This document shows positions 10,358 to 19,093 of a DNA stretch of 25,248 nucleotides, in pieces. The notes beneath the pieces are model-generated. The model saw nothing but the letters and a program-made list of their open reading frames with translations. It was not told the origin of the DNA and ran no database searches. Origin of the DNA: Lingula anatina (lineage: Eukaryota; Brachiopoda; Lingulata; Lingulida; Lingulidae); NCBI RefSeq assembly GCF_001039355.2, contig NW_019775492.1, positions 315,722 through 340,969 of the forward strand. The letters run 5' to 3'. The stretch's first letter is position 1. Every line of letters begins with the position of its first letter. Position numbers and translations under genes: made by a program.

Positions 10358-13300
10358 ATGGCCACAAGTGTAAGTGAAAACGGCATCAACGAAACTGGAG
10401 AAAAAGTTGGGACCAACAAATCTTCAAAAATGGTGTATGTTGTATTCATCTCCTTGATAATCGACTTGCTTGCATTTACGATGATTCTTCCACTGCTACC
10501 CTCTCTACTGGATTACTATGGACACCATGATGAGGTAAGTTTAATGGCCTAGCAGTGTACTGCTTGGCATTCAAGTATTATAATTATTAAATTTTAAATA
10601 ATTGGGTTTGTTTTGACTAAATGCTAGGTTAAGCAGATACATATTTATTATATCTCTTTACTCTTCTAAAGATTAAAAGATGGGTCATTTGAAAGAATGA
10701 ATTTGATAAATCTTGATATTTATTTCCCAATCAATTTTTACAACACATTTGTCTGCAGTAGTGCATCTTTTGCTTTTCAAGTGTGCTATGCTGTGAAGTT
10801 GTGATTTAAAATCTGTATGAGGGAAAACTTCTTTGCCCAATCTACTTGCTGTAAAGCAATGTATTTCCTGACTATAGTTTTATATATGTTATTATAGGGA
10901 GGCCTATACCATGTGTTACTGCAATATGTTCATAGCTTGAGGTCACTGATAGGAGCTCCTGACACGCCAAGGTGGAACTCTGTACTCTTCGGAGGTAATG
11001 ACTATAAATCCGCTTATAAATGATGTTTTTTTATGGTCTGTTTATTTTTGTTACTGTTTTTGCTATGATCATTGATTTATTTTTCTTTAATATATTCTGA
11101 AATGAACATCACCTTTGATGTATATTTAAATCACAAACCACCATCTGATCATTTGTAGCTTTTTCAGTTCATTGCTTTTATACTCTTCCCCTCCTCTCCC
11201 AACATGCTGAGGAATGTTTTTATGCAGATGTAAGCTTTCTTTTTCTCCAGGATCAGTAAATTTGAACCCTATTATGTTAAACCTCTAATGTTTGAATGGT
11301 TCCCTGTTTTGTTTTCCTACCCAGGTTTGATTGGTTCCCTGTTTTCCCTGCTGCAGTTTCTAGCTTCTCCCATGATTGGCGCAGCATCAGATTACTATGG
11401 CAGAAAACCATTGATGTTACTGAATTTGGTAGGGTTTGTTATAAATGTGTAAGAAGTCTAAAATTTTACTAATTCATTGATAGTTAAAACTAGATTTCTG
11501 TAATCTTTTCTTGTGAGTTTTGTGTTTCTGATATGCATAGAGAAAGAAACCATAACTTTTGTTCGAAAGCATTTTTATTTTCTCTTCCTCAGATTGGTAT
11601 TGCTGTTTCCTACGCCATATGGGCAGTATCTACTAATTTCACAATATTTGTGCTGGCGCGGATAGTGGGAGGCATCAGCAAGGGTAACATCAGCCTGAGT
11701 ACAGCTATTGTGACAGACATCTCCACACCACAGACCAGAGGCAAGGGAATGGTGAGGAGGGAATTCATTGTATCATTTCTTTATTACAATGAATATTAAG
11801 GAGTGTCTGGATCAAGGGAACTCTTTGCGCTTAAATATATTTTAAGAAGTCTTTGACAAAATCTCATCTATTAGGTGTTTAATAGGCTGTTGTTCAAGAT
11901 CCTTAGTATTGACAACCCTGTTGTGTATTTATTTGTATGCTAGAATTATGTTTTATATCATGATGTAATGTTATGAGTATTTTTGTGTTTTTTCAAGTCT
12001 GAATAAACTATAAGCATGTATTTGTTGATAGGCAAATTGAGGCAGCACTGTTTTCAAGTGTTGAATGAAAAAAGGTTACTTTTGTTTAAACATATAATAT
12101 AATTAAATAATATAATATAATTTAAGAAATTATATGAATTACACACATTTCAATACAACACAAATGAAATAATTGAGTTAAATGGTATTGTATCTATACA
12201 CTTTTTACACCCAGGCCCTCATAGGGATTGCCTTTTCCGTGGGATTCCTGATTGGTCCATTGATTGGTGCATATTTTGCTAAACAAGTGCGAGAACATGA
12301 GGGGATGTTTTTTGTTGCCCCTGCTTTATTTGCTCTCACTTTGGCAGTGATAAATGTGGTGTTTGTTTATGCCTGCTTCAAAGAAACTCTACCACAGGAG
12401 AAAAGGGTAAGAGGAACTATTGTATGTAATTGTTGAATATTTTCAAGTGCTTTATGTTCAGGCACAGATTCAGAATCAGATTCAGATTCTTTATTGATAC
12501 ACACCTTCACACAAAAGGTAAATTATTTTTGATCTACCAGTAACCATATCAATACCCCAATAAATAAACATTTAATTAATCATAATAACATAAAGAGTTC
12601 AACATGAGTAGATAGGTAGAGTATTTCATGACAGTTTGTCAGGATTGATCTACAAGCTGAGCCTCTGCTCACAGTGCAGGGAGATTGCACGCTTGCATTA
12701 TTGGTTGATTCAGGCATGTGCTGAAAGACAAATTCTTTTCTCCATTTTTGCATTTCTGTACAAATATGAGCAGGGGTACATTTCTTTTGTTCCAGGCTCA
12801 TTCTGTTGGCAGCAAGCTCCAGGAAGCATATGATCTTATCCAGCCAGTGTCACTTTTTAAATTTTCTGCAGTGCACCATGCTAAAAAGTCAGGTAACTAT
12901 GCCCAGATTTAAACTGGTTTCATTTTAAAGGCACATAATGAGTGTTAGATCTTTATACAGCAAAAATTTTATTTTCATGGAAATGTCACATTTTTCTTTC
13001 ATCACCAAGGCAAACCATTGTAAATTGCTATCTGTTAACCCACTTTTTGAGTTATTTGTATCTGTTTTTTAGTCAGTCCCATAATGGAGATAGAGACTGG
13101 TGAATTTCACTTGTTACAAATTAATAGATCATGATTTTCATTTGTTTTTGGATATAGAATACTTTGATGATAAAAGAAAAATTGTGGAAAATTTCAGAGA
13201 AATTACATTTTTGCCATATAGGTATAGAACATATACAATATTGCATTACATGCCTTAAAAATCTTAAGCACTTAATTCACCAGGGATTGTGATGTCTGAG

Positions 13301-15859
13301 TTGTCTCTGCAGAATCTGGCTCTCCACAAAAAAAAAAAAAAAAAAAGGATACAGTGAATTGATTGTTGGTATAGTGAACCAGTAGGGGAACAGTCTGAAT
13401 GAACAGTTAATAAGGCTTGTCAGGTGTCTTCTCAGGGAAATGTGATCAGTATTTCTCCTTTTTTGTTGCAGTTGAAGACATATTTTTATGGGAGAACACT
13501 TTAGAAACAAACAAATATTTATTCTATGACTAAATATATGTGACCTTATTTAAATCTTTTTTAAGCAAATTTTCCTGTTGATTTATTTGGTATGAAGGGA
13601 CCTTTTTTGTGGTGATACCAGTATTTCCAAAAGAATTCTTCAACATCTTTACACTTCTATGAAAAAGTGGTATTTTTCAGTTTTGCAGTGGGTCTTTTTC
13701 CTCTTCAGATCTGGATCAAATGCAAAGGATTGGGCTTGTTTATTTTTTATATCTCTTCCTGTACTCGGGTCTGGAGTTTACCCTCACATTTCTAACTCAC
13801 AATCGATTCCAATATGATAGGTTAGTGTTTTGCTTTTCATTTGGAACAACAAAACTCTTGAAGAAATCTACATTTAATTTTTTTAGTGGTTTTGTAATTT
13901 ACATTCTGTAGCTGATAATTGGCATTGCTGATTGAGCTTCAAAATTTAAGGGTTTGAATTTTTGTCTAAGTTATTATATCTGTGTAATAAGTCTTGATAT
14001 TTGTGAGGAATTGAATATTTTATGAAATACACTGTTTGCTGTACTATTATGTATGCTATACATAATGAAGGTACATATTAAAAAAAAAAATGATAAATTA
14101 TTTTAGAACTACCAGTAACATTCTTGTTCATATTTTCAGTATGAAACAAGGGAAGATGTTTTTCTTTATAGGAATTATTATGTCGATAGTGCAAGGTGGG
14201 TTCAATGAATTAGAGTTGGCTGTTTGACAAATAATCCATCACACCAAATATTTCAACCACAGTCTTTACTCAAATGTTTTAGTAAAACTAAAATTGTCCA
14301 TTTCCTGGAAGCTGAATTATTCTGTTAGATGGGAATTTAGCAAAGTTGATATAAATTAGACGCTAATCAAAATTGCATTTTCCAGGAGGTTATGTTAGAA
14401 GGATAAAGCCAGGCAAAGAAAAGAAAGTTGCTCTTATGGTAAGATTATCTCTTCACTGAGTGGTTTGTTAGTTGCATATGTACATGTACTGTATATTCTT
14501 ATGGTAAGATTATCTCTTCACTGAGTGGTCTGTTAGTTGTATATGTACTGTATATTCTTATAGTAGGTTTATCTCTTCACTGAGTGGTCTGTTAGTTGTA
14601 TATGTACTGTATATTCTTATAGTAGGTTTATCTCTTCACTGAGTGGTCTGTTAGTTGTATATGTACTGTATATTTTGGCATATGTGCAATGTACTTTTAA
14701 AGGAACATTGCAGAAAAATGTTACAGTTGTGACCAAATGTGCACACAAATGTGGCTCAAGATTATGTATCTGTAATGTAGAATATACCTACCCAGTATAT
14801 TTTGATGTTATAATATAGTACATTGAATAATTTAAACCTCCATAATGCATACATATATATTTTCCATTAGGGCATTGGCCTAGTCATTCCATCATTCCTT
14901 GTGATTGGTCTAGCCTCCACTACCACTGTGATGTACTGTGGTCTGGCGCTTTTCTCCTTTGGTAAGTTTTAGTGGAACGTGTTTTGGCCATGGATAACCA
15001 GAATTGGTGTGCCAGTGTCAATATTGAAACAGATATGCTAGATTTTATACCTTACAACATGCCAGTGGTTAATTAGTCACCCAGAACTGAAATGTACTTC
15101 AATGTATTATGTGCTCTTTTTCTAGGTGTCTATGGTATCAATATCTGATGTGCAAGTATAAGATCTAATGGAAGTTTTCCACTTCAGAGAATAATTTTTC
15201 TCCTGTACTTTGTTGTTTGTCATTCTCTTATTACTAATTGCTGTTTGATTATAGCTCACTGTATTGAATCATGCTTCATAAATTGCAGCCTCTGCCACAG
15301 TTGTGCCTTGTTTGACCACTCTGATGTCTTCCTATGGTCAAGATGACCAGAAGGGGACTGTGATGGGGATATTTAGATCTCTAGGGGCGCTGGCCAGAGC
15401 ACTGGGACCAATGGCTGCATCTATTGGTAAGGTCTTACATTGGGTAAATTAAAAACTGGGTAATTCACCTTTGCTGTTATTTGTTTTATGTTCATTTTAA
15501 TTCAGGGTCATTTTAAAAACTTTTTTGTAAAGTAGAAACACATGCATATGAAGATCAATGTGAGCACATTCAGTAGGTTAAACAACATGTTATTATTTTT
15601 GCATCTGTTCATTTTTAATTACTAAATTTTAATTGGGGAATATCTTGCTCAGTTTCAGTCTGTCTTGATTTAATTTAGTAAAAAAAAGCTCATTTGATAG
15701 CACTACATTTAGGTCCTGTCCAATTTTATGCTCTTCTTTCTTTTTGATGTAGTTTACTGGAGTTTGGGGTCCACAGCCTGCTACTCTATAGGCGGTGTGT
15801 TACTGGTGGCTCCTCTGCTCATACTTAGGAAACTTGACTTAAAAAAGAACACAGAATAA
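10358..15859 (+). CDS. Mfsd10: MFSD10 (TETRAN-type) major facilitator transporter, 12 coding exons
   Basis: Exons: 10358-10534, 10898-10994, 11325-11428, 11593-11751, 12215-12406, 12796-12892, 13709-13820, 14140-14195, 14386-14438, 14871-14961, 15289-15426 and 15753-15859. All have GT-AG borders and compatible phases and total 1383 nt, giving 460 residues; human MFSD10 is about 455. The first membrane segment is around residues 24-52 (IDLLAFTMILPLLPSLL). Major facilitator motif A is at 110-120 (GxxxDxxGRKP), and RxxGGISKGN follows from R149. A motif-C-like GxxxGP is at 189-194, and a glycine-rich segment (KGTVMGIFRSLGALARALGP) lies near the C-terminus. WNSVLFGGLIGS, GLVYFLYLFLYSGLE and QQGKMFF-type blocks match MFSD10 more closely than MFSD9 or other H+-antiporter-like relatives. 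Family role: membrane organic anion transporter. The cytosolic N-terminus is short and there is no signal peptide. The ATG is in a good AAAATGG context. Confidence 0.94.
11290..11345 (+). repeat. 21-bp duplication across a splice acceptor of MFSD10
   Basis: Positions 11290-11310 in the intron match 11325-11345, the first 21 bases of MFSD10 exon 3, at 20 of 21 bases (offset 35). Only the exonic copy is preceded by a polypyrimidine tract and CAG. Confidence 0.85.
12091..12135. repeat. AT-rich ATAAT-type simple repeat in an MFSD10 intron
   Basis: The stretch is built almost only of ATAAT/TAATA steps, upstream of exon 5. It is low complexity, with no evidence of function. Confidence 0.7.
12466..12500 (-). 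repeat. Candidate retroposon 3' tail in an MFSD10 intron
   Basis: Read on the minus strand, an AATAAAGAATCTGAATCTGA-like sequence with repeated TCTGAA units resembles the repeated tail of some LINE/SINE families. No body or target-site duplication was delimited. Confidence 0.35.
13328..13346. repeat. Poly(A) tract in an MFSD10 intron
   Basis: This is an uninterrupted run of about 19 A in the intron between exons 6 and 7. It could be a retroposed tail, but the preceding sequence is not recognisable. Confidence 0.8.
14432..14674 (+). repeat. Four-unit minisatellite beginning at an MFSD10 splice donor
   Basis: Units begin TCTTAT at 14432, 14497, 14556 and 14615 (periods 65, 59 and 59). Unit 1 includes the last seven coding bases of exon 9 and its donor ATG|GTAAGA. 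Unit 2 repeats the donor exactly at 14503/14504. In units 3 and 4 the G of ATG has become A and GTAAGA has become GTAGGT. Unit 1 carries a 6-base internal expansion. Confidence 0.92.
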
Positions 15860-15873
15860 GTCTATTCCATTCA

Positions 15874-15879
15874 AATAAA
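15874..15879 (+). terminator. Proximal polyadenylation signal of MFSD10
   Basis: AATAAA lies 14 bases after the stop codon. Its use would give a very short 3' UTR; the alternative at 16166 is at least as plausible. Confidence 0.35.
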
Positions 15880-16165
15880 ATTCATATTCAACTAAAAGCC
15901 AGATGTTGGTGATGTAAAAGGTGCCTTTTCTTCCTACACCCCAGAATTTATATCCACATTTTTTACTTTGGAAAAATACTTAAGAAATATATTAAGGGTG
16001 TTTTTTTTCTTCTTTTGAGAGAGAAGATTTTGCAAGACAAGACATTTAACTTATATATCTATATTAAAATTTGAAATTATTTATTTAATATCTAAGACAA
16101 AAATATTTTGTATCCAGTTGATTGTGTAGAATTTGTTATAATTATTTGTTGCAAATTGATCTTAA

Positions 16166-16171
16166 AATAAA
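16166..16171 (+). terminator. Distal polyadenylation signal of MFSD10
   Basis: AATAAA lies about 306 bases past the stop codon, followed by GGCTGTCT and further T/G-rich sequence. It fits a 3' UTR of roughly 330 nt. Confidence 0.45.
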
Positions 16172-16638
16172 AAGGCTGTCTCTACTTAAATCATTTAGAA
16201 GGTAGTGGGAATTGTATGTTAAGTATGCACATAACAGTTTTGTCATTTATATTAAAATATATTATTATCGAACATATCATTATTAAATAATAGATTTTAA
16301 TGAATGCTGCAAGAGTCTACAAGATATTGATTAAACTTCAGGGCCAGTGTGGCAATATGGGGACAAAATATCTAGTATAGGTGATCATGCTTTATATAAT
16401 CTGCATTCCATATGCAAATATAAATATATATGTAAATGCTATTATAAAGAATAAAATTTTATATTCACAATATGAAAAATGTCTTAGAATAATAGTATTA
16501 TGAAAGGAAAGCGGTTCAGTTTTCCTTGAAGTCCTGTTTTGTTCCATGTGATAAATATCAAAAATATTGAAAAACTAAACCCAATGACTGAAGTAACCAG
16601 AGGTGTTGCTCATTTCAAACACTTGGATGGTACAGGTT

Positions 16639-16919
16639 CTATGATTTGACAATAGTTTGGAAGTCCTCAGCGTCAAAGGTCATAGACACATTGTATATGT
16701 CAAAGTGAATCTCGAAAAAAGGACCAGAACCACTCAAAATACAGACTCCCTTTAATTTCACAGAAATGAAATTTGAATATTTTTCTACATTCTGTTGAGA
16801 ATCACATACACAAGACCACTGTTTGAACATATTTAATTGACCAAGGGTAAAATGATTGTCAAGGTCAAATTTGCTGGTGGGAGATAGAACAGTGATATAT
16901 AGGATCTCCACATTAAAAA
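16639..16919 (-). CDS. Unidentified protein, possible last exon of a convergent gene
   Basis: An open frame of about 90 codons ends in a stop at 16639. On the minus strand it is preceded by AATTTTAATTAG, a possible splice acceptor. The protein has alternating hydrophobic and polar stretches (ISVKLKGVCILSGSGPFFEI, then FDIYNVSMTFDAEDFQTIV) that look like beta strands of a folded domain rather than translated AT-rich filler. No family was recognised. It lies downstream of MFSD10 on the opposite strand, so it would be the 3' end of a convergent gene whose other exons would lie at higher coordinates. It could also be chance or a decayed element. The GTG read as a start at its left edge is not convincing, so an upstream exon is needed. 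Confidence 0.28.
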
Positions 16920-17064
16920 CTAATTAAAATTTATCCGTTGGTCAGATCTTTTTATAATGCATATGGTTTAAAGTTATGAGATTAAGGGACAATGATTTGT
17001 TAATCATCAAGACATTTTACTGGCTAATTAAAATGTTATGTTTTGTCATGAAAGAAGTATTGAA

Positions 17065-17266
17065 CAGTGGCGGATTTAGGGCATGTCGGGGATCCGCCCG
17101 CCCCCCTTTCGACGTTTGAAAAAAAAATCACACCAACGGTACCCTCTTAAAATTACAATTTTGACTAGCTGAATCATAGTTCTAACACGTAAAAAATGGC
17201 ACCGTTCGACCTCTAAAATACCAAAAATTTTCGGGACCTGAACCCCACCTGAAGGGGGGGGGGGGN
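17065..17266 (+). mobile_element. Truncated repeat starting CAGTGGCGGATTTAGG
   Basis: The left end CAGTGGCGGATTTAGG, followed by GGGGATCCGCCCGCCCCCC, resembles the end of a short repeat family that I associate with other invertebrate genomes (unchecked). The matching right end is absent: the sequence runs into 13 G and then an N at 17266, so the element may continue into unassembled sequence. Confidence 0.5.
17266..17266. other. Assembly ambiguity (N)
   Basis: A single N follows directly after a G homopolymer, a typical place for a collapsed or unresolved junction. The true gap length is unknown. Confidence 0.95.
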
Positions 17267-17281
17267 TTGTTCATAGCAAAT

Positions 17282-17314
17282 AGTCAATAGCCGATAGCCG
17301 AAAGCCGAAAGCCG
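17282..17314. repeat. Short AGCCGAA/AGCCGAT tandem repeat
   Basis: Four consecutive 7-base units of the form AGCCGAT or AGCCGAA end in AGCCGG and are bounded by two AGTCAAT/GGTCAAT words. No coding context was found. Confidence 0.75.
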
Positions 17315-17765
17315 GTCAATAAATTATGGAGTATATATCTTAGAGAGTCATGTACTTCTGTCTATCTCCAACAAAGTCAGTGGTGTGTGTGTCCTCTTAG
17401 TACTGTAGGTGTGATCTTTTGTCTTCATGTGTCACATGACTGAGTGACCACATTTTACATCCTAGACTGAACAGTTGTTGATCCCAGAACACCTACTGTA
17501 TATAAGTTTTTCAATTAAATCATGTGCAGTTTGATAAAAGTGACTAAAAATGAGATTATTTTTAACCACTGGCAAAAAACTGATATGTTAGAAATTAAAA
17601 AGAAAGAGTGTCTTATTCAATGAAAAATAAAGAAAGAAAATTTACCAGATCATAAGATCAGCTGATGCTTTGCCTCCAAAAGAATTTCAAAATTTATGTG
17701 CCAAACAAGAAGATTTTTTATTTATCCTTGCTGTTTGCAAACTGTGACAAGGACTTTTTCTATAG

Positions 17766-19058
17766 GTACACTTGGTGTAAAACCTTCAGCCACATCAACA
17801 GCCCATAGCATCACAGTCAGTTGGAATAAGAGAACATGTTATAGGTCCGGTGTCCAGTATGTATTAGAATACACTGAACTACCTGGTGGTATATGGAAAT
17901 CTATAGACAGGAGTGGAGAAGATTGTGGTATCAAGTGTGAGATTACTGTTTCCTACCTGCTGCCTGATATGGTGTACCTGGTGAGGGTGAGGATAAGAAA
18001 AGATGATAATCAACTTGGCCCCTTTTTGGAGGATGAAACCACTCAAGTTAAAACAATGTGTTACAGTAAGTATATGCACTGTACATACTGCAGTAAGCAC
18101 TGGGTAACAACAGTTGGACATGGGCTCCAAAATTTCAACATGGCACCGGTCTTGTGAGCACACTTCCCGCTTAGAATATGCGTCATATTTTGCTTCATAT
18201 TCATAAATTTTGGAAAATGTAACATTAAACACGCATAATAAATTTTTCAGGGAAAAGTACACTTAACTTCACTGATCTGAGTTGGGAATTAAAAGCACCC
18301 TGCCATCCAGAATTGGTGGTTAAACAACCATGGTATGAATTTGCCTCACACGCCTTGCACGACCAAAAGTGGGAACAGGATCGATATAGCTTATTTAATT
18401 ATTCTCATTTAATATTCATATGGCTGGGTCATTATGTCATTAAGGGAAATTTTCACTATGTACCTTTTACACTAGGTCCCTGGGCTGAATCTGAATAGGG
18501 AATCGAAACTACCGGTACACGCTATATAGCTTTGCATGGTTTTGCTGTTGTGCGTTTCTGAAGGAATTGAAAATGGATTAGGTGATAACATCTGTGATTT
18601 CATGCTCAGATGACAGGATTTCCTGAATACAGACACCATTACCTGTTTTCTTCATGCACCCATCAATATTTTCCAGGAAGAATGATTTTTGTATTTCTCC
18701 AGTGTGTCTGCCATAAATGATCCTTGAAAAAACCAAAACATGACAATACTATTCTGAGAGCTTTGTTTTCCATTATGTACAGCTGCCCAGATTTAAGTGC
18801 AGTTCATTTGTGTCATTTTCTGCTAATAATTAAAAATTTAACAATAACACAGCAATGTTTGGAAACTCAAAATTGTTTGCTTTAAGAAGACAAATCTATC
18901 CCCTTTCAAATGAAAGCACACCCATTGTAACACACAGGAACATTTTGAACATTTTGAACATGCAGGAACATTTTGAAAGACTTTCAAAGATGATAACCCA
19001 TTGTTGTAGTATCATGGACCAGCATATATATATATATATACACACACACACCCTGGTG

Positions 19059-19093
<35 letters not shown>

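Larger units (their letters stand above)
16930..17765. other. Interval before the first FN3 exon
   Basis: No coding exon was recognised. The interval holds a truncated GGCGGATT-type repeat, an assembly N and a short AGCCGAA tandem repeat. The final bases (about 17740-17765) are a pyrimidine-rich acceptor ending CTATAG. The start of the FN3 gene, including any signal-peptide exon, was not found here. Confidence 0.5.

Noticed and set aside
13277-13510. Minus-strand open frame and a LKTYFYGRTL-like plus-strand end resembling a LINE C-terminus
   Set aside because: It lies in an MFSD10 intron beside a poly(A) run. The similarity is only a few residues, too little to call an element.
14432-14674. 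Regularly spaced repeats considered as a CRISPR array
   Set aside because: Units are contiguous with no unique spacers and lie in an animal intron; this is a minisatellite.
17696-17765. ATG at 17696 as the start of the FN3 gene
   Set aside because: Its 23 codons do not form a signal peptide and overlap a clear acceptor tract ending CTATAG at 17765. The phase 1 border fits a domain exon.
18313-18498. 61-codon plus-strand open frame in the FN3 intron
   Set aside because: There is no in-phase acceptor or donor, no FN3 features, and the flanking exons already join in phase without it.
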